Assembly (NCBI RefSeq): GCF_000444135.1
Contig: NZ_ATDK01000229.1
Span: 28,824-92,823, forward strand
Direction of reading: 5' to 3'
DNA from: Pseudomonas avellanae BPIC 631
Lineage (GTDB): Bacteria > Pseudomonadota > Gammaproteobacteria > Pseudomonadales > Pseudomonadaceae
DNA length: 64,000 bases
Positions within the stretch are counted from its first letter, which is position 1; each line of letters opens with the position of its first letter. Positions 29,168-39,363 of the stretch are shown piece after piece. A program made the translations under genes and the position numbers. A model generated the notes under the pieces. That model was given only the letters and a program-made list of their open reading frames with translations. It was not told the origin of the DNA and did not search any database.

Positions 29168-29629
29168 ATGCAGCATTGGAAACGCACCATCGAGCAGGCC
29201 AATCGCTGTTTCAATCTCGGCGAGTGGGTGGAAGCCCGTGAGCTGTACCTTCAGGCGTTGGCGTTGGCGCAAGTGTTGTTCGAGCGCTGGGCGGATGCCG
29301 ACGAAGCTGTAGCAGCCTGTGTAGTTTCTCACCACAACCTGGCGGATCTGCACCTCAGCCTGGGCCAGCCGGAGGAGAGCGCCGAGTACCTGTGCGCCAT
29401 CCACCAGCACCTGTTGCAAACCATGCAGAGCCAGCGTCTGCCTCCCGCCCTGCGGCAGGCAGCCTTGCGCCACAGCAGCAAGACCTACGCCGAGCTGCTG
29501 AGTTTTATCAGCGAGCACGGCGAATATCCACGCACCCATCGGTTGTTGAACAGCAGCAGCGAGCACACGCGCTCATCTCTGCACCGCCATAGCGCAGCCA
29601 CTTCCGGACTTTTCTACGGAGCACATTGA
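29168..29629 (+). CDS. OrfX, conserved protein of the fumC-sodA operon
   Basis: 153 residues, mainly helical. The first 110 residues resemble degenerate TPR helices (RTIEQANRCFNLGEWVEARELYLQALALAQVLFERW, AACVVSHHNLADLHLSLGQPEESAEYLCAIHQHL). Homologues sit at the same place between fumC and sodA in P. aeruginosa. Function is unknown; a helper role for SodA metallation or FumC assembly would be speculation. GGAG eight bases before the ATG at 29168 supports the start. Its TGA abuts the sodA ATG. Confidence 0.8.
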   Translation: MQHWKRTIEQANRCFNLGEWVEARELYLQALALAQVLFERWADADEAVAACVVSHHNLADLHLSLGQPEESAEYLCAIHQHLLQTMQSQRLPPALRQAALRHSSKTYAELLSFISEHGEYPRTHRLLNSSSEHTRSSLHRHSAATSGLFYGAH

Positions 29630-30241
<612 letters not shown>

Positions 30242-30268
30242 CTTCTGTAACCTGACCCAAGGCAGTTT

Positions 30269-30397
30269 ATGCGCTCAGGAATATTCGCCATCGGCCGAAT
30301 GCGGTTGTTGCGTCTGGCAGTCGGTACCGTGATGCTGATGGCGGGTATGGGGTTACTGGTCGCTCATGGTTTGAGCTGGCTGCGAATGCATTGGTGA
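30269..30397 (+). CDS. Putative 42-residue membrane protein downstream of sodA
   Basis: An ATG at 30269 opens 42 codons ending TGA at 30397, with AAGG eight bases upstream. The product (MRSGIFAIGRMRLLRLAVG...) has an Arg-rich start and one hydrophobic helix (AVGTVMLMAGMGLLVAHGLSWL), so a single-pass inner-membrane miniprotein is plausible. It lies 27 bases after sodA and would share the Fur-controlled transcript. In P. aeruginosa a ZIP-type metal transporter gene occupies the interval between sodA and ptsO; it is absent here. Chance occurrence is possible. Confidence 0.5.
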   Translation: MRSGIFAIGRMRLLRLAVGTVMLMAGMGLLVAHGLSWLRMHW

Positions 30398-30412
30398 CGG
30401 GTGAGGGAGGGC

Positions 30413-30685
30413 TTACTCGCCCTCATCAAACTTGTTGTCAATCAGCTCAACCAATCCGTCCAGCGCTTCCTGTTCGAATTCGCCTTCGGTGTGCAGGTGG
30501 ATGTCGGTACCTTTGCCTGCGGCCAGCATCATCACAGCCATGATGCTTTTGCCGTCGACCATGCTGTCTGGCGTGCGGCCGACCCTGATCTTGCAAGGGA
30601 ACTTGCCGGCGACGCCCACGAATTTGGCGGCGGCGCGGGCGTGCAGGCCCAGTTTGTTGATGATGGTGATTTGACGAGCGGGCAT
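30413..30685 (-). CDS. ptsO: Phosphocarrier protein NPr (nitrogen PTS HPr)
   Basis: 90 residues, HPr fold. The phosphorylatable His lies in NKLGLHARAAAKFV (His16), and the second site region is MVDGKSIMAVMMLAAGKG. NPr passes phosphate from PtsP to PtsN in the regulatory nitrogen PTS. The ATG at 30685 gives the canonical N-terminus PARQITI; an AAAGGA lies about 12 bases upstream. It is the last gene of the rpoN-hpf-ptsN-rapZ-ptsO run. Confidence 0.94.
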   Translation of the reverse strand: MPARQITIINKLGLHARAAAKFVGVAGKFPCKIRVGRTPDSMVDGKSIMAVMMLAAGKGTDIHLHTEGEFEQEALDGLVELIDNKFDEGE

Positions 30686-30701
30686 CGCAGTGTAAATCCT
30701 T

Positions 30702-31559
30702 TCAGCTAAGGTCGCGGTGGCGGACCTGAACGTTCTTGAGTGATTGTTGCAAGACCTGGCCAAGCCGTTCGGTCAGGTAGACGGAGCGGTGATGCCCGCC
30801 GGTGCAACCGATGGCAATGGTAACGTAGGAGCGGTTGCTGGCTGCAAAGCGCGGCAGCCATTTATTGAGGTAGGAGAAGATATCCTGGAACATCTCTTCT
30901 ACATCGGCTTGCGCGGACAGGTAGTCGATAACCGGTTGTTCCAGGCCCGAATGGTCGCGCAGTTCAGGCTTCCAGTAGGGGTTGGGGAGGCAACGCACGT
31001 CAAACACCAGGTCTGCATCGACAGGCATGCCACGCTTGAAGCCGAATGACTCGATCAGGAACGCAGTACCCGGCTCGGGCTTGTTCAGCAGGCGCAGTTT
31101 CAGTGCGTCACGCAGCTGGTACAGGTTCAGGTGAGTGGTGTTGATCTTCAGGTCGGCCAGGTCGATGATCGGGCCGAGCAGGGTGGTCTCGTCCCGTATC
31201 GCCTCAGCCAGCGAACGGTCCGCTGTGCTCAGCGGGTGGCGACGACGGGTCTCCGAAAAGCGTTTGAGCAGAGTGGCTTCGTCGGCGTCCAGGTAAAGCA
31301 CGTCACATTGGATATTGCGTGAGCGCACTTCATCCAGCATCTGCGGGAAGCGTGTGAGGTGGCTGGGCAGATTGCGCGCGTCGATGGAGACCGCCAGCAG
31401 CGGTTCAGCCAGTTCGGTGTTGATCAAGGCGCGCTCGGCCAGTTCCGGCAACAGGCCGGCCGGCAGGTTGTCAACGCAATAGAAGCCGTTGTCTTCCAGT
31501 ACGTCGAGCGCCGTACTCTTGCCTGAGCCGGAACGGCCGCTGACGATGATCATGCGCAT
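30702..31559 (-). CDS. rapZ: RNase adapter protein RapZ
   Basis: 285 residues. Walker [17 protein letters not shown] is at residues 8-23, [20 protein letters not shown] in the middle, and the C-terminal RNA-binding [16 protein letters not shown] near 245. RapZ guides RNase E to the GlmZ sRNA in enterobacteria, tuning GlmS; in pseudomonads the RNA target is not established. It ends 16 bases before ptsO and starts 2 bases after ptsN. Confidence 0.95.
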   Translation of the reverse strand: MRMIIVSGRSGSGKSTALDVLEDNGFYCVDNLPAGLLPELAERALINTELAEPLLAVSIDARNLPSHLTRFPQMLDEVRSRNIQCDVLYLDADEATLLKRFSETRRRHPLSTADRSLAEAIRDETTLLGPIIDLADLKINTTHLNLYQLRDALKLRLLNKPEPGTAFLIESFGFKRGMPVDADLVFDVRCLPNPYWKPELRDHSGLEQPVIDYLSAQADVEEMFQDIFSYLNKWLPRFAASNRSYVTIAIGCTGGHHRSVYLTERLGQVLQQSLKNVQVRHRDLS

Positions 31560-31561
31560 GG

Positions 31562-32026
31562 TCAGTGGCCGTTCTGCACGTCCAGCACCACTTGATAAAG
31601 CGCTTCACCGCTTTCGGCACTGCGTAGGCGTTCACGCACATCGGCGCGGTCAAGCATGCTGGCGATCTGGCGCAGCAGCTCCAGGTGTGCATCGGTGGCG
31701 GCTTGCGGGACCAGCAACACGAAAAGCAGGTCTACCGGAGCGCCATCGATAGCGTCGAAGTCTATTGGGTTGGCGAGGTGAATGACCGCGCTGACGGGTT
31801 CGTCACAGCCGGCGAGGCGGCAGTGAGGGATGGCAATGCCGTTGCCGAAACCGGTCGATCCCAGCTTTTCGCGGGCAACGAGGCTTGCAAATACCGTGTC
31901 CGAATCCATGCCCGGTACTTCACGACCGATCAGATTGGCGATTTCTTCGAGTACACGCTTTTTGCTGCCTCCCGGCACGTTCACGAGCGAACGGCCGGGG
32001 GTCAGGATATTTTCAATTAGGATCAT
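31562..32026 (-). CDS. ptsN: PTS IIA-like nitrogen regulatory protein PtsN (EIIA-Ntr)
   Basis: 154 residues, IIA-fructose-like fold. The phosphorylation site His is in [15 protein letters not shown] (about residue 68). PtsN is the end point of the nitrogen PTS and controls potassium uptake, polymer storage and other functions by phosphorylation state. It lies 11 bases after hpf and 2 before rapZ, so it is part of the rpoN operon. Confidence 0.95.
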   Translation of the reverse strand: MILIENILTPGRSLVNVPGGSKKRVLEEIANLIGREVPGMDSDTVFASLVAREKLGSTGFGNGIAIPHCRLAGCDEPVSAVIHLANPIDFDAIDGAPVDLLFVLLVPQAATDAHLELLRQIASMLDRADVRERLRSAESGEALYQVVLDVQNGH

Positions 32027-32037
32027 TTAAATGGGCG

Positions 32038-32346
32038 TTAGCGAGCGGCCGCACCTTTGAGGATGCTTTGCTGCTTTTCCTTATGCTTGAGCAATTGTCT
32101 GTCGAGCTTGTCAGTGAGCAGGTCGATGGCAGCATACATGTCGTTGTGTTCAGCATTGGCAACTACCTCCCCACCGTGGATATGCAGCGTGGCTTCGATC
32201 TTCTGTTTGAGCTTTTCGACCGCCATCGTGACCTGCACGTTTGTAATCTTGTCAAAGTGCCCCTCGAGTTTTTTGAGCTTGAGCTCAACGTACTCGCGAA
32301 GGGGTTTGGTCACTTCCAGTTGGTGTCCACTGATGTTGACTTGCAT
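32038..32346 (-). CDS. hpf: Ribosome hibernation-promoting factor, short form
   Basis: 102 residues, MQVNISGHQLEVTKPLREYVELKLKKLEGHF..., the short HPF/YfiA fold without the C-terminal dimerisation domain of long HPF. HPF binds the ribosome decoding region and drives 100S dimer formation in stationary phase. AAGGAGAA before the ATG at 32346 is a strong ribosome-binding site. It follows rpoN by 74 bases. Confidence 0.95.
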   Translation of the reverse strand: MQVNISGHQLEVTKPLREYVELKLKKLEGHFDKITNVQVTMAVEKLKQKIEATLHIHGGEVVANAEHNDMYAAIDLLTDKLDRQLLKHKEKQQSILKGAAAR

Positions 32347-32420
32347 ACAGTTTTCTCCTTTGCCAGTGCATAAGAGGCAGGCGTGGTGCCTGCCGCTGGG
32401 ACGCTTTGGCTCGGCCTGCA

Positions 32421-33914
32421 TCACATCAATCGCTTACGCTCACTGGAAGGCGCTATCCCGAGTGACTCGCGGTACTTGGCGACTGTGCGACGGGCTACTT
32501 GAATGCCTTGTGCCTCCAGTAAACCAGCGATCTTGCTATCACTCAACGGCTTTTTCTGATTTTCCGCAGCCACCAGTTTTTTGATGATTGCGCGGATTGC
32601 CGTGGACGAGCATTCGCCGCCCTCGGAGGTGCTCACATGGCTCGAGAAGAAGTATTTCAGCTCGTAAATACCACGTGGGGTGTGCATGAATTTCTGCGTG
32701 GTCACCCGCGAGATCGTCGACTCGTGCATGCCGACCGCTTCGGCGATATCGTGCAGGACGAGCGGCTTCATCGCCTCGTCGCCGTACTCGAGGAAACCGC
32801 GCTGATGCTCCACGATCTGCGTGGCGACCTTCATCAGTGTTTCGTTGCGGCTCTGCAGGCTCTTGATGAACCAGCGGGCTTCCTGCAACTGGTTGCGCAT
32901 GAAGGTGTTGTCGGCGCTGGTATCAGCGCGACGCACGAAGCCTGCGTATTGCGGGTTGACGCGCAGACGCGGCACCGACTCCTGATTGAGCTCGACCAGC
33001 CAGCGCTCGTTGTCCTTGCGCACGATCACATCAGGAATGACGTATTCGGCTTCTGTGGATTCGATTTGCGAGCCCGGACGCGGGTTGAGGCTCTGGACCA
33101 GCTCGATGACCTGGCGCAGCTCGTCTTCCTTGAGCTTCATGCGGCGCATCAACTGGCCGTAATCACGGCTGCCCAGCAGGTCGATATAGTCGGTGACCAG
33201 TCGCTGCGCTTCTGTCAGCCAAGGCGTTTTTGCCGGCAACTGGCGCAACTGTAACAGCAGGCATTCACTGAGATTGCGCGCGCCGATGCCCGCAGGCTCA
33301 AACTGCTGGATGCGGTGCAGTACAGCTTCGATTTCGTCGAGTTCGATGTCCAGTTCCGGGTCGAAAGACTCGAGAATCTCCTCAAGCGTCTCGTCCAGGT
33401 AGCCCTGATTGTTGATGCAGTCGATCAGCGTAACGGCGACCAGACGATCCTTGTCGGACATCGGTGCAACGTTCAGCTGCCACAGCAGATGGCTTTGCAG
33501 GCTTTCGCCGGCCGAAGTACGTGTGGTGAAGTCCCACTCGTCATCATCGTTGCTGGGCAGGCTGCTGGCGCTGGTCTGGTAGACATCTTCCCAGGCAGTA
33601 TCGACCGGCAGTTCATTGGGAATGCGCTCGCTCCATTCGCCGTCCTCGAGGTTGTCCACGGTAGGCGCGGATTCCTGGTAGGTCGGTTCCTGAACGTCGG
33701 GATTGGGCTTTTGTTCGATGTTGTCGGCAAGCGGGTCGGAGTTGTCGAAGTCGTCGCCTTCTTCCTGCCGTTCCAGCATAGGGTTTGACTCCAGCGCCTC
33801 CTGAATCTCCTGCTGGAGGTCCAGAGTGGAAAGCTGAAGTAAGCGGATTGCCTGTTGCAGCTGCGGTGTCATCGTCAGCTGCTGGCCCATTCTTAAGACT
33901 AGCGATGGTTTCAT
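32421..33914 (-). CDS. rpoN: RNA polymerase sigma-54 factor
   Basis: 497 residues. Region I is glutamine/leucine-rich ([29 protein letters not shown]), region II is acidic (residues 55-130), then the core-binding and HTH regions follow. The RpoN box [14 protein letters not shown] lies near the C-terminus (about 475-488). RpoN directs RNA polymerase to -24/-12 promoters with enhancer-binding proteins. The ATG at 33914 gives the family N-terminus though its Shine-Dalgarno is weak. A candidate target promoter lies in this window at 402-418. Confidence 0.97.
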   Translation of the reverse strand: MKPSLVLRMGQQLTMTPQLQQAIRLLQLSTLDLQQEIQEALESNPMLERQEEGDDFDNSDPLADNIEQKPNPDVQEPTYQESAPTVDNLEDGEWSERIPNELPVDTAWEDVYQTSASSLPSNDDDEWDFTTRTSAGESLQSHLLWQLNVAPMSDKDRLVAVTLIDCINNQGYLDETLEEILESFDPELDIELDEIEAVLHRIQQFEPAGIGARNLSECLLLQLRQLPAKTPWLTEAQRLVTDYIDLLGSRDYGQLMRRMKLKEDELRQVIELVQSLNPRPGSQIESTEAEYVIPDVIVRKDNERWLVELNQESVPRLRVNPQYAGFVRRADTSADNTFMRNQLQEARWFIKSLQSRNETLMKVATQIVEHQRGFLEYGDEAMKPLVLHDIAEAVGMHESTISRVTTQKFMHTPRGIYELKYFFSSHVSTSEGGECSSTAIRAIIKKLVAAENQKKPLSDSKIAGLLEAQGIQVARRTVAKYRESLGIAPSSERKRLM

Positions 33915-34096
33915 GGCAGGGGCTAAACACCTTATTCGCTGGCGCGCACGCGCCATCTACTACAGGCGCCGGGGCGCCAACTTAAGCAAATTATATGCCT
34001 GAAACCTGTGCCTTTGCCTAGAGTGGTGTGACAAATAAAATATTGTCAACACGCTGCATGGGCATCAATCGGCCGCGAAGCGCAAAGGGCAGTCGA

Positions 34097-34822
34097 TTAA
34101 AGGCGGAACTCGTGGCCGAGGTAGACCTCTTTCACCAGCTGATTCGCCAGAATGGTTTCCGAGTCGCCTTCTGCGATCAGCTGTCCATCGTTGACGATGT
34201 AGGCGGTTTCACAGATGTCCAGCGTTTCACGGACGTTGTGGTCTGTGATGAGTACGCCGATACCCTTGGCTTTGAGGTGGTGAATGATCTGCTTGATGTC
34301 GCCGACCGAAATCGGGTCAACGCCTGCGAACGGTTCGTCCAGCAGTATGAACTTCGGCGACGTGGCCAGCGCACGGGCGATCTCCACACGGCGACGCTCA
34401 CCACCCGACAGGCTCATGCCCAGGTTGTCGCGAATGTGGGTGATGTGAAACTCCTGCAGGAGGCTTTCCAGCTCCTTGCGGCGAGCCCCGGCGTCGAGTT
34501 CCTTGCGGGTCTCGAGAATCGCCATGATGTTGTCGGACACCGACAACTTGCGGAAGATCGAGGCTTCCTGCGGCAGATAGCCAATACCGGCGCGTGCGCG
34601 GCCATGCATGGGTTGGTGGCTGATGTCCAGATCGTCAATCAGCACACGACCCTGATCAGCCTGGACCAGACCCACGATCATGTAGAAACACGTGGTCTTG
34701 CCGGCGCCGTTGGGGCCCAGCAAGCCGACGATCTGGCCGCTGTCGATGGAGATACTCACATCGCGCACGACCTGTCGGCTCTTGTAGCTTTTAGCCAGAT
34801 GCTGGGCTTTGAGCGTTGCCAT
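34097..34822 (-). CDS. lptB: LPS export ABC transporter ATP-binding protein LptB
   Basis: 241 residues. Walker [17 protein letters not shown] (about 37-44), signature [15 protein letters not shown] (about 139) and Walker [13 protein letters not shown] are complete. LptB powers LptFG to extract LPS from the inner membrane. It starts one base upstream of the lptA stop. The 182-base gap to rpoN holds two short GC palindromes (GGCGCGCACGCGCC, GGCGCCGGGGCGCC) near 33940-33980 that may form part of the rpoN leader. Confidence 0.97.
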   Translation of the reverse strand: MATLKAQHLAKSYKSRQVVRDVSISIDSGQIVGLLGPNGAGKTTCFYMIVGLVQADQGRVLIDDLDISHQPMHGRARAGIGYLPQEASIFRKLSVSDNIMAILETRKELDAGARRKELESLLQEFHITHIRDNLGMSLSGGERRRVEIARALATSPKFILLDEPFAGVDPISVGDIKQIIHHLKAKGIGVLITDHNVRETLDICETAYIVNDGQLIAEGDSETILANQLVKEVYLGHEFRL

Positions 34823-35371
34823 TTACGGGGCCTTCTGCGGTTGATCGGTTTTCTTTTTCGGCTGGATGACCATGTCGATACGCGGGCGTGGTGTGGTCAC
34901 CTTGGCGCCGCCATTGGCCCGGCCGGCGCTGACGACCTGCCTGACGGTGTCGTAGACGATTTTCTCGCCTTCTGACGTGTTGCCGTCATTGATGACCTTG
35001 GCCTTGTCGATCAGGACAATACGGTCCTGCCCGGCGTAATACTGGATGGTGATGGCATATGCCTGCACGATCGGTTTATCCACGGCAGGTTTCTGCTCGT
35101 AGTAGGCCAGGTTGCCGACCGAGGTGAACACATCGACTTCGCCCTGGGCATTACGAGTGATCGTCACGGTGTTGCCGGTGATTTTCATCGAGCCCTGGGT
35201 GATGATGACGTTACCTTTGTAGGTCGCCACGCCTTTCTTGTCATCGAGCTGAGCATCGTCAGACTGGATATGGATCGGCTGATCACGGTCATTTGGCAGG
35301 GACCAGGCGCTCGCGCTTCCCAGTGCCGCGCTCAGGCCGAGCAATAAAGGAAGAGTTTTAACGAGCCTCAT
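34823..35371 (-). CDS. lptA: LPS transport periplasmic protein LptA
   Basis: 182 residues with signal peptide MRLVKTLPLLLGLSAALGSASAWS and an OstA-type beta-jellyroll (IHIQSDDAQLDDKKGVATYKG, ITQGSMKITGNTVTI). LptA forms the periplasmic bridge that carries LPS to LptDE. A basic C-terminal tail (IQPKKKTDQPQKAP) is present. It overlaps lptC by 14 bases and abuts lptB. Confidence 0.94.
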   Translation of the reverse strand: MRLVKTLPLLLGLSAALGSASAWSLPNDRDQPIHIQSDDAQLDDKKGVATYKGNVIITQGSMKITGNTVTITRNAQGEVDVFTSVGNLAYYEQKPAVDKPIVQAYAITIQYYAGQDRIVLIDKAKVINDGNTSEGEKIVYDTVRQVVSAGRANGGAKVTTPRPRIDMVIQPKKKTDQPQKAP

Positions 35372-35930
35372 ACTGTCCTCTTACGTTGGACAGCAGGTCC
35401 ATCCTGCTGTCTTTCAAATACGCTTTCATTCCCTTGGCCGTAGTGACACCGCCCGCGCCGTCGATTCTAACGTCTTGGTCGGTCTGCGCATATTCCTTCT
35501 GCGGGAATACGGTCATGCGGCTACTGGTAATGATGGTTGTGCGTTGTTTTTCATCGGTGCGTTCGACGCGAACATCGTCGATCAGCTCAACCTGATCACC
35601 GGCAGACGAAACTTCGCCTCTTTTGCTGTTCACGTGCCATGGGAACTCGCCGCCACGGTACATGTGCAGGTTGGGTGTGGTCAGCAGGCTCACGTCTGTG
35701 GCCTTCACATGCTCTACCTTATCGGCAGTCATGTCGTACTGAAGTGTGCCGTCCGGCAGATACTGCACGCTGCGGGTATTGATCGCATAGTAGTCGATGA
35801 CCGTGTCATCAACGGACGAAATGGGTCTATCCATGAAACTTTCCGGGCTGATGTTCCAATACCCGACGGCCGCCAGCAGCACCGCCAGTACCCCGAAAAG
35901 CAGGAACTTCCGAATTTTTTTAGTGAACAT
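35358..35930 (-). CDS. lptC: LPS export protein LptC
   Basis: 190 residues with one N-terminal TM helix (FLLFGVLAVLLAAVGYWNI) followed by a periplasmic jellyroll (QYLPDGTLQYDMTADKVEHV, LSNVRGQYEAR). LptC joins the LptB2FG complex to LptA. It starts 8 bases after the kdsC stop and ends inside the lptA start, consistent with a kdsD-kdsC-lptC-lptA-lptB operon. Confidence 0.93.
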   Translation of the reverse strand: MFTKKIRKFLLFGVLAVLLAAVGYWNISPESFMDRPISSVDDTVIDYYAINTRSVQYLPDGTLQYDMTADKVEHVKATDVSLLTTPNLHMYRGGEFPWHVNSKRGEVSSAGDQVELIDDVRVERTDEKQRTTIITSSRMTVFPQKEYAQTDQDVRIDGAGGVTTAKGMKAYLKDSRMDLLSNVRGQYEAR

Positions 35931-35938
35931 AATGGCTT

Positions 35939-36478
35939 CTATAAATAGGCGGAGTGAGCCGCTTCAAGGTTGCCTTGCGCACTCAGAATCAGTTCGCAGA
36001 ACTCGCGTGCAGCGCCTTCGCCGCCTCGCGCTCTGGTTATTCCGTGTGCATGCTCGCGTACAAAGCTTGCTGCATTGGCAACCGCCATGCCCAGACCGAC
36101 ACGCCGAATGACGGGCAAGTCTGGCAGATCGTCGCCCAGATAGGCGACTTGTTCGTAATCAAGTTTCAACTCTGCCAGCAATTGATCCAGTACGACCAGT
36201 TTATCTTCGCGGCCCTGGAACAGGTGCGCGATGCCCAGGCTCTTTGCCCGGCGCTCGACGATCGACGTCTTGCGGCCACTGATAATGGCAGTAGTCACGC
36301 CGGAGGCTATCAGCATTTTTATGCCTTGGCCGTCGAGCGTATTGAACGTCTTGATCTCGCTGCCATCTTCCGTGAAATAAAGACGGCCGTCAGTCAGTAC
36401 ACCGTCGACATCGAAAACGGCCAGCTTGATGGCTTTGCCGCGCTGCATGAGGTCCTGAGTCATTGTTTCGGTTTCCAT
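35939..36478 (-). CDS. kdsC: 3-deoxy-D-manno-octulosonate 8-phosphate phosphatase
   Basis: About 179 residues of the HAD family. The nucleophile motif is AVFDVDGVLTDGRLYF, motif II TAIISGRKT and motif IV YLGDDLPDLPVIRRVG. KdsC removes phosphate from KDO-8-P in LPS inner-core synthesis. Starts at 36481 (GTG), 36478 (ATG, overlapping the kdsD stop as TGATG) and 36463 (ATG, MTQDLMQRG) are all possible; the last gives the usual family N-terminus. Confidence 0.94.
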   Translation of the reverse strand: METETMTQDLMQRGKAIKLAVFDVDGVLTDGRLYFTEDGSEIKTFNTLDGQGIKMLIASGVTTAIISGRKTSIVERRAKSLGIAHLFQGREDKLVVLDQLLAELKLDYEQVAYLGDDLPDLPVIRRVGLGMAVANAASFVREHAHGITRARGGEGAAREFCELILSAQGNLEAAHSAYL

Positions 36479-37452
36479 CACATGACACCTGCGCGCAAAA
36501 GGTCTTGCAGGTTGAATGCGCCCACCGGCTTGTCGTTCTGGTCCACGACGACCAGAGCGCTGATCTTGTTGTCCTCCATGATTTTCAGCGCCTGGGCGGC
36601 AAGCATGTCTGCGTGCGCCGTCTTGCCGTGGAGGGTCATGACTTCATCAATGGTGGTCTGACGGATATCGACCGGGCGATCCAGTGTTCTGCGCAAATCG
36701 CCGTCGGTGAATATGCCGGCGAGCGTGCCGTCGGCTTCAAGAATTGCAGTCATGCCCAGGCCCTTGCGGGTCATTTCCAGCAGCGCGTCCCGCAGCAGGG
36801 TGCCGCGCTGAACGCTGGGCAGGGCGTCACCTGAGTGCATGACGTTCTCGACCTTGAGCAGCAGGCGCCGTCCGAGCGCACCGCCCGGGTGGGAAAATGC
36901 AAAATCTTCGGCAGTGAAGCCCCGTGCATCGAGCAGCGCCACGGCCAGGGCATCGCCCATGACCAATGCGGCAGTGGTTGAAGACGTCGGTGCCAGATTG
37001 AGCGGGCAGGCTTCGTGCACGACATGGGCATTGAGGTTGATGTCTGCAGCCCTGGCCAGAATCGACTCGGGGTCGCCGGTCAGGCTGATCATCCTGATGC
37101 CCAGGCGCTTGATCAGCGGCAGCAGGGTGACAATTTCGTTGGTGCTGCCGGAATTGGACAGGGCCAGAATGATGTCGTCACGGGTAATCATGCCCATGTC
37201 GCCGTGGCTGGCTTCGGCCGGGTGGACGAAAAAAGACGTGGTGCCGGTGCTCGCCAGTGTTGCGGCGATCTTTTTGCCCACGTGCCCGGACTTGCCCATG
37301 CCGACGACCACAACCCGGCCCTTGCTGGCGAGGATCATTTCGCACGCGCGCACGAAATCCCCGTCAAGACGTTCGAGCAAGCCTTGTATGGCTTCGATCT
37401 CGAGACGAATGGTGCGTTGCGCCGATTGGATCAGGTCACTGGATTGGTTCAT
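36478..37452 (-). CDS. kdsD: Arabinose-5-phosphate isomerase
   Basis: 324 residues. An SIS domain (VVVVGMGKSGHVGKKIAATL, FFVHPAEASHGDMG) comes first, then two CBS domains (MHSGDALPSVQRGTLLRDAL, EVMTLHGKTAHADMLAAQAL). It interconverts ribulose-5-P and arabinose-5-P, the first committed step to KDO. It heads the kds-lpt cluster and is divergent from mlaF across a 304-base gap. That gap contains the mla promoter and nothing else I can support. Confidence 0.95.
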   Translation of the reverse strand: MNQSSDLIQSAQRTIRLEIEAIQGLLERLDGDFVRACEMILASKGRVVVVGMGKSGHVGKKIAATLASTGTTSFFVHPAEASHGDMGMITRDDIILALSNSGSTNEIVTLLPLIKRLGIRMISLTGDPESILARAADINLNAHVVHEACPLNLAPTSSTTAALVMGDALAVALLDARGFTAEDFAFSHPGGALGRRLLLKVENVMHSGDALPSVQRGTLLRDALLEMTRKGLGMTAILEADGTLAGIFTDGDLRRTLDRPVDIRQTTIDEVMTLHGKTAHADMLAAQALKIMEDNKISALVVVDQNDKPVGAFNLQDLLRAGVM

Positions 37453-37641
37453 GTCTGGAAAGGGTCAGCCTGCTGAAAGGCGGCGATTATAGCGGTAATG
37501 AACGATTCCCTCACGTCTGATCGTTATTGTGTGGTTTTTAAACGAATTTCCTACGGTCTTGCGAGTCTGTATCGAAGCCTGTGGCCATAACATTGTGGTA
37601 CAGAATAATTCAGCGAATACCTGAACCGCTCGGTTCTCTTC

Positions 37642-37670
37642 TTGGGGGCGGGTGGTTGCGGTGATATAGT
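37642..37670 (+). promoter_or_regulatory. Candidate promoter of the mla operon
   Basis: TTGGGG, a 17-base spacer and TATAGT lie 87 bases before mlaF. The -10 is good, the -35 moderate. The leader to mlaF is GC-rich (CGGCACCAACCGGCGGCCG near 37710) and could form a hairpin. Confidence 0.45.
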
Positions 37671-37756
37671 TCGCGGCCTGTTCGGTCCGCCTGGACAGCC
37701 AGTCTGCCGGCACCAACCGGCGGCCGAGGGCGGAGGCTGTATCGCAAGGAGTTTAA

Positions 37757-38566
37757 ATGAGTCCTGATGACGCCTATGCGGTCGAGTTGAAAGGTGTGTC
37801 TTTCAAACGCGGTACGCGCAGCATTTTCAATAACGTCGATATTCGTATTCCGCGGGGCAAAGTCACCGGGATCATGGGGCCGTCGGGCTGTGGCAAGACT
37901 ACCTTGCTGCGCCTGATGGGCGCTCAGTTGCGCCCGAGCGAAGGGCAGGTGCTGGTCAACGGCCAGAATCTGCCGGAGCTGTCGCGCAGTGATCTGTTCG
38001 ACGCGCGCAAGCAGATGGGCGTGTTGTTCCAGAGCGGGGCGCTGTTCACCGATCTGGACGTTTTCGAAAACGTCGCCTTTCCCTTGCGCGTGCACACCGA
38101 GCTGCCGGAAGAAATGATCCGTGACATCGTGCTGCTCAAGCTGCAGGCGGTGGGCCTGCGCGGTGCGGTCGAGCTGATGCCGGACGAACTGTCGGGTGGC
38201 ATGAAGCGCCGCGTCGCACTGGCCCGTGCAATTGCTCTCGACCCACAGATCCTCATGTATGACGAGCCCTTTGTGGGGCAGGACCCGATCGCCATGGGCG
38301 TGCTGGTGCGCCTGATCCGCCTGCTCAACGATGCGCTGGGTATCACCAGTATCGTCGTGTCCCATGATCTTAGCGAGACAGCGAGCATTGCCGACTATCT
38401 CTACGTCGTGGGCGACGGACAGGTGCTGGGGCAGGGCACGCCAGAGGAACTGATGTCCTCGGACAACCCGCGTATTCGTCAATTCATGACCGGCGAGCCC
38501 GATGGCCCTGTGCCGTTCCATTATCCGGCGCCGGATTTTCGCGAAGATCTTTTGGGGAAGCGCTGA
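37757..38566 (+). CDS. mlaF: Mla phospholipid transporter ATP-binding protein MlaF
   Basis: 269 residues. Walker [16 protein letters not shown], signature [15 protein letters not shown] and Walker [12 protein letters not shown] are intact. MlaF drives the MlaFEDB complex, which moves mislocalised phospholipid between outer and inner membranes. In pseudomonads the operon is also called ttg2 for its toluene tolerance role. AAGGAG precedes the ATG by seven bases. Its stop overlaps mlaE. Confidence 0.95.
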   Translation: MSPDDAYAVELKGVSFKRGTRSIFNNVDIRIPRGKVTGIMGPSGCGKTTLLRLMGAQLRPSEGQVLVNGQNLPELSRSDLFDARKQMGVLFQSGALFTDLDVFENVAFPLRVHTELPEEMIRDIVLLKLQAVGLRGAVELMPDELSGGMKRRVALARAIALDPQILMYDEPFVGQDPIAMGVLVRLIRLLNDALGITSIVVSHDLSETASIADYLYVVGDGQVLGQGTPEELMSSDNPRIRQFMTGEPDGPVPFHYPAPDFREDLLGKR

Positions 38567-39363
38567 TGCGCAACAAGTCACTGATGGACCGGGTTCGCCT
38601 GTTGGGGCGTTCGGCCATTGATATCGTCGCTGTACTCGGCCGCTCCGGCCTGTTTCTGGTGCACGCCCTGCTGGGGCGCGGCGGTGCGGGCAGCAGTTTT
38701 CAGTTGCTGGTCAAACAGCTTTATTCAGTCGGTGTGATGTCGCTGGTCATCATTGTGGTGTCCGGCATGTTCATCGGCATGGTACTGGCGCTGCAAGGCT
38801 TCAGCATTCTGGCCAAATACGGCTCCGAGCAGGCGGTCGGCCAGATGGTCGCCCTGACCCTGCTGCGTGAGCTGGGTCCGGTGGTCACCGCTTTGCTGTT
38901 CGCCGGCCGCGCAGGTTCTGCGCTGACCGCCGAGATCGGCAACATGAAGTCCACCGAGCAGTTGTCGAGTCTTGAGATGATCGGTGTCGATCCGCTCAAG
39001 TACATCGTTGCGCCGCGCCTGTGGGCAGGTTTTATCTCGCTGCCGATTCTGGCGATGATTTTCAGCGTGGTGGGTATCTGGGGCGCGTCCTGGGTAGCGA
39101 TCGATTGGCTGGGCGTCTATGACGGTTCTTTCTGGTCGAACATGCAGAACAGCGTTTCTTTCACGAACGATGTGCTCAATGGGGTGATCAAAAGCGTCGT
39201 ATTTGCCTTCGTGGTGACATGGATTGCCGTTTTCCAGGGTTACGATTGCGATCCTACTTCCGAGGGGATCAGTCGCGCGACGACCAAAACCGTCGTCTAC
39301 GCCTCGTTGGCCGTGCTGGGACTGGACTTTATTTTGACCGCCTTGATGTTTGGAGATTTCTGA
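38566..39363 (+). CDS. mlaE: Mla phospholipid transporter permease MlaE
   Basis: 265 residues with five or more TM helices ([45 protein letters not shown]). The family motif [21 protein letters not shown] is clear. It is the permease of the Mla ABC complex. TGATG overlaps link it to mlaF upstream and mlaD downstream. Confidence 0.95.
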   Translation: MRNKSLMDRVRLLGRSAIDIVAVLGRSGLFLVHALLGRGGAGSSFQLLVKQLYSVGVMSLVIIVVSGMFIGMVLALQGFSILAKYGSEQAVGQMVALTLLRELGPVVTALLFAGRAGSALTAEIGNMKSTEQLSSLEMIGVDPLKYIVAPRLWAGFISLPILAMIFSVVGIWGASWVAIDWLGVYDGSFWSNMQNSVSFTNDVLNGVIKSVVFAFVVTWIAVFQGYDCDPTSEGISRATTKTVVYASLAVLGLDFILTALMFGDF

